Origin: DASTHG01 sp035491895
Lineage (GTDB): Bacteria; Gemmatimonadota; Gemmatimonadetes; Gemmatimonadales; GWC2-71-9
Reading direction: 5' to 3'
Assembly (NCBI GenBank): GCA_035491895.1
Contig: DATJJY010000044.1
Location: 1-32,780 of the forward strand
Length of the DNA stretch: 32,780 bases
Shown in pieces: positions 8,773 through 17,291 of this stretch. The notes under the pieces were generated by a model. The model saw nothing but the letters and a program-made list of their open reading frames with translations. It was not told the origin of the DNA and did not search any database. Position 1 is the stretch's first letter. Each line of letters opens with the position of its first letter. The translations under genes were made by a program, and so were the position numbers.

Positions 8773-10025
8773 CGCGAGCTGCCGTCGACGGGCTCGAGCC
8801 GGGGCGCCAGCAGTTGAATGATGCACCACGCCGTGACATAGGCGAGGCCGCACACGGCGAACACCGGCGTGTAGTCGCTGCCATTGGCCTGGAGGATCAG
8901 GCCCGTGACCCGCTGAAACAGCCAGCCGCCCGCGGCGCCGGCGCAGGCGCCGATCCCGACCACCGACCCCACCGCCGCACGGGGAAACATGTCGCTCGCC
9001 AGCGTATACACGTTTGCCGACCACGCCTGATGCGCGGCCGCCGCGACGGCGACGATCAGCACCGCGGTCCACATCGTGCTCGCCAGCGGGGCATACGCCG
9101 TCGGCACGATCAGGAGCGCCATCGCGAGCATCGCCGTCTTCCGGGCGCGGTTCACCGTCCACCCGCGCTTGATCAACGCACTGGAGAGCCACCCTCCGCC
9201 GATGGATCCCACGTCGGCCACGAGGTAGACGACGATCAGCGGCAGTGCCAGCTGGCTGAGCGTGAGCCCATAGCGCGCGTTGAGAAATTTCGGGAGCCAG
9301 TACAGGTAGAACCACCAGATCGGGTCCGCCAGGAGCTTGCCCACCGCGAACGCCCACGTCTGCCGGTGACCGAGGAGGTCGAGCCATCGGACGCGCGCCG
9401 CCGCCCCATCCGGCGGATCGCTGTGGATGTGCTCGAGCTCCGCCGCGCTCACCCGCGGATGGTGCTCGGGATCACGATACAGCGCGAGCCACACCAGCAA
9501 CCAGAGAAAGCCCAACGACCCCGTCACGATGAACGCCGACTGCCACCCCCATGTCAGGACGAGCCATGGGACGAGGAGCGGGGTGAGGATCGCTCCCATG
9601 TTCGTCCCGGCGTTGAAGATCCCGGTCGCGAGCGCGCGCTCGCGCTTTGGGAACCACTCGGCGACCGTCTTGACGGCGCCGGGGAAGTTGGCGGACTCGC
9701 CCAGGCCGAGGAACGCGCGGGCCGCGGAGAACCCCGCTGCCGTGCGCGCAAACGCGTGACCGATCGCCGCGATGCTCCAGGCCACAACCGCCACCGCGAA
9801 ACCGCGGCGCACGCCGACTCGATCGAGCCACCACCCCGCGGCGAGAAAGCCGAACGCGTACACAAACGTGAACCAGGACACGATGTTTGCGTACTGCGTC
9901 TCCGACCAATGCAGCTCGTGTTGCAGCGTCGGCGCGAGAATGCCGAGCACCTGGCGGTCCATGTAGTTGACGGTCGTGACGGCAAACAGCAGGGCGCACA
10001 CCGTCCAGCGGTAGCCGATCTTCAC
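8769..10025 (-). CDS. MFS hexuronate transporter, ExuT/ACS family
   Basis: 418 aa inner-membrane symporter predicted to have 12 transmembrane helices. GTG 10025 was chosen because it overlaps the UxuA stop as GTGA. The N-terminal stretch RWTVCALLFAVTTVNYMDRQVLG, the loop GWWLDRVGVRRG and LGLGESANFPGAVKTVAEWFPKRERA with IFNAGTNMGAI are strongly characteristic of the anion:cation symporter family that includes ExuT (galacturonate/glucuronate) and GudP. The position inside the hexuronate gene string supports hexuronate import. Exact uronate preference cannot be read from sequence. Confidence 0.92.
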   Translation of the reverse strand: MKIGYRWTVCALLFAVTTVNYMDRQVLGILAPTLQHELHWSETQYANIVSWFTFVYAFGFLAAGWWLDRVGVRRGFAVAVVAWSIAAIGHAFARTAAGFSAARAFLGLGESANFPGAVKTVAEWFPKRERALATGIFNAGTNMGAILTPLLVPWLVLTWGWQSAFIVTGSLGFLWLLVWLALYRDPEHHPRVSAAELEHIHSDPPDGAAARVRWLDLLGHRQTWAFAVGKLLADPIWWFYLYWLPKFLNARYGLTLSQLALPLIVVYLVADVGSIGGGWLSSALIKRGWTVNRARKTAMLAMALLIVPTAYAPLASTMWTAVLIVAVAAAAHQAWSANVYTLASDMFPRAAVGSVVGIGACAGAAGGWLFQRVTGLILQANGSDYTPVFAVCGLAYVTAWCIIQLLAPRLEPVDGSSR

Positions 10026-11068
10026 CCGCCGCCCCGCTCGATCGCCTCCCACAGCCCCTGGAGGTAGGTGATGCCCAGGGCCCGGTCATAAAGACCGTAA
10101 CCGGGGCGCCCGGTCTCGCCCCAGATCATGCGGCCGTGGTCGGGGCGCATCGGGCCATGAAACCCCACCGCGTGCAGGGAGCGCAGCACCTGCAGGAGGT
10201 CCACTCCCCCGCTCGCCGAAGGATGAGCGGTTTCGTGAAATCGGCGCGCTCCGGTCACCTTCACGTTGCGGCAGTGTGCGAAATGGACGCGTCCCATCCC
10301 GCCGAACCGGCGGACCATGCCCTCGAGGTCGTTCTTCGGATTGGCCCCCAGCGAGCCGGTGCAGAAAGTGATCCCGTTCGCCGAACTATCGACCAGCCGG
10401 ACGAGGCGGTCCAGCGCCGCTGCATCGGTGATGATCCGCGGCAACCCGAAGATCGACCAGGGCGGGTCGTCGGGATGGATCGCCAGGCGCACGCCCGACC
10501 GCTCGGCGACCGGCACGACGCGCTCCAAGAAATAGGCAAGGTGGTCCCACAACCGTTCCGCGTCGACGGCGCGGTAGGCGGCCAGCAACGACTGCAGCTC
10601 CCCTGCGCTGTACGCCGTCGCCCACCCGGGCAGCTCGCCCGTGCCGCGCGACAGGTCGATCGTCGCGAGGGCGCCATCGTCGTACGCGAGTGCCGTCGAG
10701 CCGTCGGGCAACCGGTGCGCGAGATCGGTGCGGATCCAGTCGAAGACGGGCATGAAGTTGTAGCACAGCACCGGAATGGACAGCTCGCCCAGGGCACGGA
10801 TGCTCGCGCAGTAGTTGTCGATCCAACGATCTCGCCCCGGTCTGCCGAGCTTGATGTCCTCGTGGACCGGCACGCTCTCCACCACGGTGAAGCCGAGCCC
10901 CGCGTCCTCGATTTGTGCCTTGAGGCGCCCGAGGTGTTCGGTCGTCCACGGCTCACCGACCGGGACGTCGTACAACGCGCTCACGACGCCGCGCACGCCC
11001 GGAATCTGCCGGATGTACGCGAGCGGGATGGCGTCACTCGGCCCGAACCAGCGGAACGTCGGAATCAC
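10022..11068 (-). CDS. uxuA: Mannonate dehydratase
   Basis: 348 aa. Converts D-mannonate to 2-keto-3-deoxy-D-gluconate (KDG). GTG 11068 was chosen because it overlaps the stop of the KDG kinase gene as GTGA; the open frame upstream of it belongs to the kinase region. Family motifs: TFRWFGPSD at the start, VVESVPVHEDIKLG, LAIHPDDPPW, ITFCTGSLGANPKND, HFAHCRNVK and MRPDHGRMIWGE, which carry the metal-binding His, Cys and Asp residues of UxuA. It is slightly shorter than the E. coli enzyme (394 aa), as in many non-enteric bacteria. It sits between kdgK and the ExuT-like transporter in one overlapping string. Confidence 0.96.
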   Translation of the reverse strand: MIPTFRWFGPSDAIPLAYIRQIPGVRGVVSALYDVPVGEPWTTEHLGRLKAQIEDAGLGFTVVESVPVHEDIKLGRPGRDRWIDNYCASIRALGELSIPVLCYNFMPVFDWIRTDLAHRLPDGSTALAYDDGALATIDLSRGTGELPGWATAYSAGELQSLLAAYRAVDAERLWDHLAYFLERVVPVAERSGVRLAIHPDDPPWSIFGLPRIITDAAALDRLVRLVDSSANGITFCTGSLGANPKNDLEGMVRRFGGMGRVHFAHCRNVKVTGARRFHETAHPSASGGVDLLQVLRSLHAVGFHGPMRPDHGRMIWGETGRPGYGLYDRALGITYLQGLWEAIERGGG

Positions 11069-12030
11069 CGCCGCTGCCACTCCAGGACGTCCGCCACGCT
11101 CGCCCGGCTGAAGTCGCCGGGGACCGTGAGCTTGAGCGCGCCCGCCGCCGCCGCGAACGCGAGCGCATCGGCCGGGGGCGCGCCGGCCAGGAGCCGCGCG
11201 ATGAGCGCCGCGGCGAAGCAATCCCCGCCGCCGACGCGATCCACGACGCACACCTCTTCCCGCCGGCTGGCCGTCAGACGGCGCTCCCCGGCGTCATAGA
11301 GGACGGCACTCCACGCCTGCGTGCGCGCCGCAAGCGACTCACGCTGTGTAACGGCCACGAAGCGGCAGCCCAAATGCTCGGCGATCCGTTGGGCGAGTCC
11401 GTCGCCCTGGACGTCGATGCCCAGCATGACGCGCACTGCCGCCGCATTGCCGATCACCAGGTCGGCGCCGCGCGCAAGCGGCTCGATGATCGGGCGGGGA
11501 TCGCGACCCCGCCACAGGGCCTCGCGGTAGTTGAGGTCGATACTCACTGGCCGCCGGGCGGCTCGGGCTGCTGCGACGCCAGAGCCGACAGCCCGGGCGG
11601 GCCTTCCCCCCAAAGCAGGCGCGATCCCTGTGGTGTGGAACCAGTCTGCGTCCGCGAGCACCGCGCTCCAATCGACAGACTCGGGATCGAGCTGCGCGAA
11701 TGCCGAGCCCGAGCGGTCGTACACCACTCGCATGGTGCGCAGGTCGGCGCCGGGCTCCACGAAGTAGAGCCCCAGGCGCTCGCCGCCGCGAGCGATCCAC
11801 TGCGTGCCGACCCCCTCGCGCCGCAGCGACTCGAGGGCGGCATCGCCGAGGGGATTCTCGGGAAGCCGGGTGACGTAGTCGCACGGCACGCCGAGGTGGC
11901 TCAAGGCGACCGCGACGTTGGCTTCGGCGCCGCCGAAAAACGTCACGAGCTGCGGCGAAGCGAGCAGCCGCTCCTCGCCGGGCGGGCTCAGCCGCAGCAG
12001 CAGCTCGCCGAACGTGACCACGCGCGTCAC
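11065..12030 (-). CDS. kdgK: 2-keto-3-deoxygluconate kinase, PfkB family
   Basis: 321 aa ribokinase-family sugar kinase. GTG 12030 overlaps the aldolase stop as GTGA and gives the normal N-terminus VVTFGELLLRLSPPG. The PfkB N-terminal motif is FFGGAEANVAVALSHLG; the C-terminal signature is DRVGGGDCFAAALIARLL, with the catalytic Asp in the GGGD anion hole. LYFVEPGADLRTMRVVYDR is characteristic of KDG kinases. In context it phosphorylates KDG, produced by UxuA, to KDPG, which the preceding aldolase cleaves. Substrate is assigned from gene context plus family similarity. Confidence 0.93.
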   Translation of the reverse strand: MTRVVTFGELLLRLSPPGEERLLASPQLVTFFGGAEANVAVALSHLGVPCDYVTRLPENPLGDAALESLRREGVGTQWIARGGERLGLYFVEPGADLRTMRVVYDRSGSAFAQLDPESVDWSAVLADADWFHTTGIAPALGGRPARAVGSGVAAARAARRPVSIDLNYREALWRGRDPRPIIEPLARGADLVIGNAAAVRVMLGIDVQGDGLAQRIAEHLGCRFVAVTQRESLAARTQAWSAVLYDAGERRLTASRREEVCVVDRVGGGDCFAAALIARLLAGAPPADALAFAAAAGALKLTVPGDFSRASVADVLEWQRR

Positions 12031-12665
12031 TGGCCGCGCTCCAACGATTGGCGCGCCGTCGCGACTGCCGTCACGAACGCCCGCGCGCGCGCGGTCAACT
12101 CCGCGGGCGGCCCGCCGAGTAGCGCGCCTCCCACGCTGACGGCAGCGGCCCCCGCGCGGATCCAGTCGCCCACGCTCTCCAGCGTTACGCCGCCCGACGG
12201 CACGATGCGCAGCGACGGCAGCGGCCCGAGCACCTCCCGCACAAACCCGGGACCCACCGTCACCGCGGGGAACAGTTTCACCAGCGCGGCACCGGCGCGC
12301 CACGCCGCCAGGATTTCAGTCGGCGTGAAGGCTCCCGGTATGCAAGGGACGTTCCGGTCGCGGCAAACGCGGATGACGTCCGGCTCGAATGTGGGACTGA
12401 CCACGAACCTGGCGCCCGCGTCCAACACGCTCCGGGCAGCCGCTGCGTCGAGCACCGTCCCGGCGCCGACCAGCACACCCTGCCCGTCGCGCGCGAGCTC
12501 AGCGATCGCCGCGACGGCCCCGGGCGTGGTGAGGGTGATCTCCACGGCCTGCACGCCGCCCGACAAGAGTGCCTTGGCGACCGTCGTGAGACCCTTCGCC
12601 TCCCGCGCGCGCACGACCGCGACCACCCCGGTCGCCAGGAGGTGGTCCAGACCTTGATCGATCAT
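12027..12665 (-). CDS. eda: KDPG/KHG aldolase
   Basis: 212 aa class I aldolase that cleaves 2-keto-3-deoxy-6-phosphogluconate to pyruvate and glyceraldehyde-3-phosphate. ATG 12665 overlaps the stop of the UxaB/UxuB-type gene as ATGA. Motifs: VVAVVRAREAKG (phosphate-binding Arg), AVEITLTTPGA with the catalytic Glu (E42), LVGAGTVLD, SPTFEPDV, and the Schiff-base lysine K130 in LVKLFPA; IVPSGGV closes the barrel. Length is standard. It is immediately followed by kdgK in the same operon, so the two last steps of the pathway are encoded side by side. Confidence 0.96.
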   Translation of the reverse strand: MIDQGLDHLLATGVVAVVRAREAKGLTTVAKALLSGGVQAVEITLTTPGAVAAIAELARDGQGVLVGAGTVLDAAAARSVLDAGARFVVSPTFEPDVIRVCRDRNVPCIPGAFTPTEILAAWRAGAALVKLFPAVTVGPGFVREVLGPLPSLRIVPSGGVTLESVGDWIRAGAAAVSVGGALLGGPPAELTARARAFVTAVATARQSLERGQ

Positions 12666-14167
12666 CCGCCGTCCAACGCCGTGATCGCTCCCTCCACCCC
12701 GGACTCCTCCAGCCGGCACAATGCCCGGGTCGTGGCGTCCACGAACCTCGGCACGCTTGCGAACGTCGTTCCTCCCCAGAGGCTGGCGTCGGGGAGGGCG
12801 CGCGCCGCCAGTCGCTGCAGGATGTCCACCGGCACGGGGCCGGGTGCGTGCTCCGGGTCCACCGCCCACCAGTGGGCGACGAGCCGCGGCAGATCGGCGT
12901 CCCGGATCGCGTAGGGGGCGCCGCGCCACCAGCCGTGGCCTTCCGTTTCCGACACTTGCGCGATGCACCGCGCGAAGCGCAGGGACGCCGCGCACGCGAG
13001 CGCCAAGCCCTGTGGGACCCGGCCGCACCGCGCCGCGAATCCCGCCACCGAGGGCAGCACGCGCTCCCGCAGCTTCGGGGTCTGATTCGTCGCGATCACC
13101 TCCCAGCGGTGCTCGAGCCAGGGATTGCGGAACCGGTCCATAACCTCATGGGCGAACGCCAGAGCTTCGTCGGCGGGGAGATCCGTGCCGGGCACGATCT
13201 CATCGAATAGGATCCGCCGCTGCAGCCCGCCGAGCTGCGAATGCTCCGTCGCCTCCCGGACAGTGGCAACACCTGAGAGGAGTGCGAGTGGCGCCATAGC
13301 GGTGTGCGAACCATTCAAGAGCCGGAGTTTCCGGACGGAATAGAAAGCGATGTCCGGCGCGAACACCACGCCGGGCGGTGCCTCGATCGGAAACGCCGCG
13401 GAGAGCGCGCTGGGATCCGACTCGATCGCCCACAGGGAGTACGGCTCGGCGACGGTGAGGAGTGCATCGCTGTAGCCGAGGCGGGCCTCGAGCTCGGCGC
13501 CGACGTCGGGAGGCGGCGATCCCGTGGTAATCCGGTCCACCAAGGAGGAGCAGAACCGAACGCCGCGCGACAACCAGTCGCGGAACGCACGATCGGTCGC
13601 CGAGCGGCCGGCCAGGTCCAGGACCATCTCGCCCAACCGCGGACCGTTGTCCCGCACCAGCTCGGTCGGGATCACGAACAGCGGGGGCCCTTCCGGCAGG
13701 GCCGCGAAGCGTGCGCGCAGCAGATCGGTGAGTCGCTCCGGAAAGGGCGCGTCAGCGCGAAAGCCCGCCTCCGTGACGTTGCTTACGATCACCTGCAGCT
13801 CGGGTCGCGTCACCACGGCTCGCACGGCATCCCACTCGTCCGCCGCCACGAGCGCACGCGAAATCGCGCCGATGAGACGGGTCCGCTGGACGGGAGCGCC
13901 GTTCTCGAGCCCCCGCTCGACGAGCGTGAAGAGGCCGCTCTGGGCGTTCATGGTGGCGGCGACGCCGTGCGGCGTGCTCTGCACGACGACGATGCTGCCG
14001 TTGAATCGCCCCGCCCGGTTCGCCGCGTCCACCGCCGCCGCGGACAAGGCGCGCAGCAGCATCCCGGTGCCGAATTGCAGCACGCGCTCGGGCAGTTGGG
14101 CCCGCGGGTACGCTCCCGCGGGCCAGTGCGTGCGGCTGAGACGGGGTGCGCGGCCGTGATGCGTCAC
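12662..14167 (-). CDS. UxaB/UxuB-type hexuronate reductase (mannitol dehydrogenase superfamily)
   Basis: 501 aa NAD-dependent oxidoreductase, start GTG 14167. The N-terminus LPERVLQFGTGMLLRAL and later motifs VSNVTEAGF, FVIPTELVRDNG, FCSSLVDRITTG, LLNGSHTAMAPLALLSG, RFRNPWLEHRWEVIATNQTPKLRERVLP all align with tagaturonate reductase (UxaB). The conserved Lys and Asn-His region of the active site is present (K-x-x-LLNGSHT). The pathway around it, however, contains UxuA and no altronate dehydratase, so the job in this cell is probably fructuronate to mannonate, the UxuB reaction. Three bases separate its start from the SMP-30 gene stop. Symbol left blank because of this substrate ambiguity. Confidence 0.88.
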   Translation of the reverse strand: MTHHGRAPRLSRTHWPAGAYPRAQLPERVLQFGTGMLLRALSAAAVDAANRAGRFNGSIVVVQSTPHGVAATMNAQSGLFTLVERGLENGAPVQRTRLIGAISRALVAADEWDAVRAVVTRPELQVIVSNVTEAGFRADAPFPERLTDLLRARFAALPEGPPLFVIPTELVRDNGPRLGEMVLDLAGRSATDRAFRDWLSRGVRFCSSLVDRITTGSPPPDVGAELEARLGYSDALLTVAEPYSLWAIESDPSALSAAFPIEAPPGVVFAPDIAFYSVRKLRLLNGSHTAMAPLALLSGVATVREATEHSQLGGLQRRILFDEIVPGTDLPADEALAFAHEVMDRFRNPWLEHRWEVIATNQTPKLRERVLPSVAGFAARCGRVPQGLALACAASLRFARCIAQVSETEGHGWWRGAPYAIRDADLPRLVAHWWAVDPEHAPGPVPVDILQRLAARALPDASLWGGTTFASVPRFVDATTRALCRLEESGVEGAITALDGG

Positions 14168-14170
14168 GGG

Positions 14171-15097
14171 CTACGGCAGCTGCCAGATCTCCCCATGATT
14201 CTGCGTCAGCACCGGGATCAGCACCCGATTGCGCTTCGCGTCGTAACCGATATCCGCCGGGCTCGGTACCCCGGCGATCACCTTCGCCTCGTTGCCGCTC
14301 TGGTAGGCGGACACGGTCGAGTCGCTCCAGCTCGAAACCAGGATCTTGCCGCGGGCGACTTCGACGCCGTCGAACCCGCCGGGGCCGCGGGCGATCACCG
14401 TCGGATTCTTGTCCCCCAGCTTCCATTCGGATACCGACGGGCCGCCGAACGCGACGACGATGAACCGGTTCCCCGCCACGTCCCAGGTGATGCCGTTCGG
14501 CTCCCGCAGGGTGTCGCCCTGTGCGGCGACCGTCACCTTGCGGCCGACGACCCGGAAGATCCGATCCGGCCCGGGATGCGAAACGTTGCCCGCGGTGTCG
14601 AACTTGATCCCGGTGTCGGTGATGTAGAGGGCGCCGTCCGGGCCGACCGCCAGATCGTTGAGAAAGACGGCGCCGGCGGGACGCAGGTCGACCGTGGCAA
14701 TCGGCTTTCCCGTCGTCGCGTTGAACGCGCGGGCCATATCGATGTCGGTCACCCACAGCGTGTCGCCCTTCACGGCGAGCCCCTTCGGGGCGTTGAGCGT
14801 CACGCCGTTCTTTCCGGCCTCGATGAATTTGAGATTGCGCACGCCGCTGTCGGGCACCACGAGGCTGATGAACCCGTTGTTGTCCTTCGCGTCGGGATTG
14901 CCGTTGATGCTGGAGATGAAGTACACGTCCTGCGCGGCATCCCAGAGGAACGACTCCGGGGTCTGCAAGGAGTCGATCTGAGAAACCTTGTGTGCCTCGG
15001 GTGGCGGCGCCGCCGCCGGGGGCTTCGCCTGCTCGGCCTTCTTGCAGGCCGCCGCGATGACGGCAGCGGCGATCAGAACACGCTTGAGTTCGACCAT
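14171..15097 (-). CDS. SMP-30/gluconolactonase-like beta-propeller lipoprotein
   Basis: 308 aa. ATG 15097 was chosen: AAGGAG lies 5-6 nt upstream, and it begins a lipoprotein signal, VLIAAAVIAAACKK, with the lipidated Cys near residue 18. After a Pro/Ala-rich linker the protein shows propeller strands such as ESFLWDAAQDVYFISSINGNPDAKD, NDLAVGPDGALYITDTGI and PNGITWDVAGNRFIVV, matching the SMP-30/gluconolactonase/LRE family that hydrolyses sugar lactones or binds metal. It sits 23 bp after the kinase gene and 3 bp before the uronate reductase gene. Being an exported lactonase-like protein, it could open aldonolactones from periplasmic oxidation; this is inference. Confidence 0.82.
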   Translation of the reverse strand: MVELKRVLIAAAVIAAACKKAEQAKPPAAAPPPEAHKVSQIDSLQTPESFLWDAAQDVYFISSINGNPDAKDNNGFISLVVPDSGVRNLKFIEAGKNGVTLNAPKGLAVKGDTLWVTDIDMARAFNATTGKPIATVDLRPAGAVFLNDLAVGPDGALYITDTGIKFDTAGNVSHPGPDRIFRVVGRKVTVAAQGDTLREPNGITWDVAGNRFIVVAFGGPSVSEWKLGDKNPTVIARGPGGFDGVEVARGKILVSSWSDSTVSAYQSGNEAKVIAGVPSPADIGYDAKRNRVLIPVLTQNHGEIWQLP

Positions 15098-15120
15098 AGT
15101 CACTCCTTTGGTGACCTTCG

Positions 15121-17283
15121 TCAGAGGCGCTTCAACAAGGTCTGGAATCTCGGATCGTCCCGCAACGAGTCGAGATCCGAATCGTTCTCGAACCACTCCC
15201 GGTGGCCGAAGCCGTTCTGCACCGCCTTCTCCAGGCAGGTCATCGCCTCGTCGTGCTTGTCCATTTGTGCGTACGAGCAAGCCACGTTGTACAGAACCCC
15301 GGGATCCTCCGAATCGATCGCGTAGGCCCGCCGGGTCCAATCGAGTCCGCGTTCCCGCTCACCGAGCTGAACCATCGCTCCGGCGCCGAGGTACAGCGCT
15401 CGCGCATCGTCGGGATTGAGCTCGAGATGGCGTTCCGCCACTTCCAGGCCACGTCGCAACGTCGCAAGTGAATCTGCTTCGCGACCCAATGCCTTCAGCG
15501 GCGCGGACATCAGCACCAACGCCTGATAATCCTCGGGCCGCACACGGGACGCGTCCTGATAGTGCCGCACCGCCTCCTCCAGCTTGCCCTCTTGAAAGCA
15601 CGCCCGGGCGTAGAAGTAATGTGCCTCGTACAGCTTGGGATCGAGCCGGATTGCCGTCTCGAACTCGCGCCGAGCCTCTTCATACTGCCGACTGAGCGAA
15701 ACGGCGAATCCCCGTGAGGCGTGTGCTTCGGCCAGCTCCGGATCGAGTGCCAGGGCTTTGCGGCTCGCGCTCTCGGCCCCCTCGAGGTTCGCGTTGCTCC
15801 CATCCCAATACATGTACAGAAACGAGCAGCAGTCCGCGACCCCGGCGTAGGCGATTGCGTACTCCGGATCGACTTCAATGGCGCGCTCGAACATGCGCCG
15901 GGCGAACTGCATCCCGGTGCGGCGGAACTGATGGAAGAACTGGCGGCCGCGCAGGTAATAGTCGTACGCCTGGACGTTCGCGGTGGGCGCCTTCTCGATC
16001 GCCCGCTTTTCGGCGTCGGACAGCACGACGCGGAGGGCGCGCACGATGTTGCCCGCGATCTCGTCCTGAATGGCGAACACGTCCTGCAGCTCGCGGTCGT
16101 AGCGCTCCGACCACAAGTGATATCCGTCGGTGACGTTCACGAGCTGTGCCGTGACCCGGAGCCTCGTCCCGGCCTTCCGGACGCTCCCTTCGAGCACCGT
16201 GGTGACGTTCAGCTGTTCGCCAACCTTGCGGATGTCCTGGTTCTTCCCCTTGAAGGCGAACGACGACGTGCGCGACGCGACGCGCAGCGCCTGGATCTTC
16301 GTGAGCGCATTGATGATCTCCTCGGCGATTCCGTCGGTGAAGTACTCGTTCTCGGGATCGGCGCTCATGTTCACGAACGGCAGCACCGCAATCGATTTCG
16401 TCGTGGCGGCTGCCGCGTTCGTCGTGGTCATCGCGGGCGGCGTGCTCGCTCCCGGCTGCTTCAGCGCCTGCGAGAACTGCGCGGCGGTGGCGAAGCGATC
16501 GCCCGCGTCCTTCGCCAGCGATTTCATCACGACCGGCTCGAGCCATTCCGGGAGATCGCCACGCGCACCGCGCAGCGGCGGCGGGGGCTCGGTGAAGCAT
16601 TGGGCGATGATCGCCTGCGCCGTCGGGCCGGTGAACGGGGTCCGCCCGGAGAGCATCTCGTACACCACGCACCCCAGGCTGTAGACGTCGCTCCGCCCGT
16701 CGAGCTCAGCGGCGCCCGCGGCCTGCTCCGGACTCATGTAGGCGGGCGTGCCCACCGTCGCTCCGGTCTGGGTCAGCGTGCTCGCCGCCGCGGCGGTGAC
16801 CGCCTTCGCGATCCCGAAGTCGGTCACCACTGCCTCGCCTTCGTGCAGCATCACGTTCTCGGGCTTGATGTCGCGGTGCACGACGCCATGGCGGTGCGCG
16901 TAATCGAGCGCCGCGGCGACCGACCGGCCGAGGTGCAGCGCGTCCTCGACGGGCAGGCGCTGCTCCCGCGCCAGGCGCTGCCGCAGCGATTCCCCTTCGA
17001 CGTACGGCATCACGTAGTAGAGCAGATCTCCCGCCTGGCCCGAATCGTACAGCGGCACGATGTGGGGATGCTGCAGCTGGGCCGCGATCTGGATCTCGCG
17101 CAGGAACCGCTCGGGGCCGAGGTTGACCGCGAGGTAGGGGTGCAGAACCTTGATCGCCACCGGCCGGTCGTGCTTCGTGTCCTGCGCGAGGTAGACCGTG
17201 GCCATCCCCCCACGGCCGACCTCCCGGTCGAACGTGTAGCGGTCGGCCAGCGCCGTGCGCAGTCGATCCAGCAGGTCGGCCAT
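15121..17283 (-). CDS. Ser/Thr protein kinase with TolB-like domain and TPR repeats
   Basis: 720 aa. ATG 17283 lies 8 bp beyond the EF-G stop; the open frame continues upstream only as a shadow of EF-G. Kinase domain, residues 15-275: glycine loop GRGGMATVYLAQD, VAIKVL with K45, HRD at 136-138 (VVHRDIKPENVM), DFG at 155-157, and GTPAYMSPEQA activation segment. Residues 296-425 are the TolB/FlgO-like segment often fused to kinases or cyclases in this phylum (IAVLPFVNMSADPENEYFTDGIAEEI, VLEGSVRK, WSERYDRELQDVFAIQDEI). Residues 440-720 are TPR repeats. I see no transmembrane helix, so it is probably cytoplasmic. Its place just upstream of the sugar genes suggests it may modulate them, unproven. 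Confidence 0.93.
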   Translation of the reverse strand: MADLLDRLRTALADRYTFDREVGRGGMATVYLAQDTKHDRPVAIKVLHPYLAVNLGPERFLREIQIAAQLQHPHIVPLYDSGQAGDLLYYVMPYVEGESLRQRLAREQRLPVEDALHLGRSVAAALDYAHRHGVVHRDIKPENVMLHEGEAVVTDFGIAKAVTAAAASTLTQTGATVGTPAYMSPEQAAGAAELDGRSDVYSLGCVVYEMLSGRTPFTGPTAQAIIAQCFTEPPPPLRGARGDLPEWLEPVVMKSLAKDAGDRFATAAQFSQALKQPGASTPPAMTTTNAAAATTKSIAVLPFVNMSADPENEYFTDGIAEEIINALTKIQALRVASRTSSFAFKGKNQDIRKVGEQLNVTTVLEGSVRKAGTRLRVTAQLVNVTDGYHLWSERYDRELQDVFAIQDEIAGNIVRALRVVLSDAEKRAIEKAPTANVQAYDYYLRGRQFFHQFRRTGMQFARRMFERAIEVDPEYAIAYAGVADCCSFLYMYWDGSNANLEGAESASRKALALDPELAEAHASRGFAVSLSRQYEEARREFETAIRLDPKLYEAHYFYARACFQEGKLEEAVRHYQDASRVRPEDYQALVLMSAPLKALGREADSLATLRRGLEVAERHLELNPDDARALYLGAGAMVQLGERERGLDWTRRAYAIDSEDPGVLYNVACSYAQMDKHDEAMTCLEKAVQNGFGHREWFENDSDLDSLRDDPRFQTLLKRL

Positions 17284-17291
17284 GTGCGAGA

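Noticed and set aside
13304..15325. 673-codon plus-strand open frame
   Set aside because: It lies opposite the uronate reductase and SMP-30 genes; its composition is that of a shadow.
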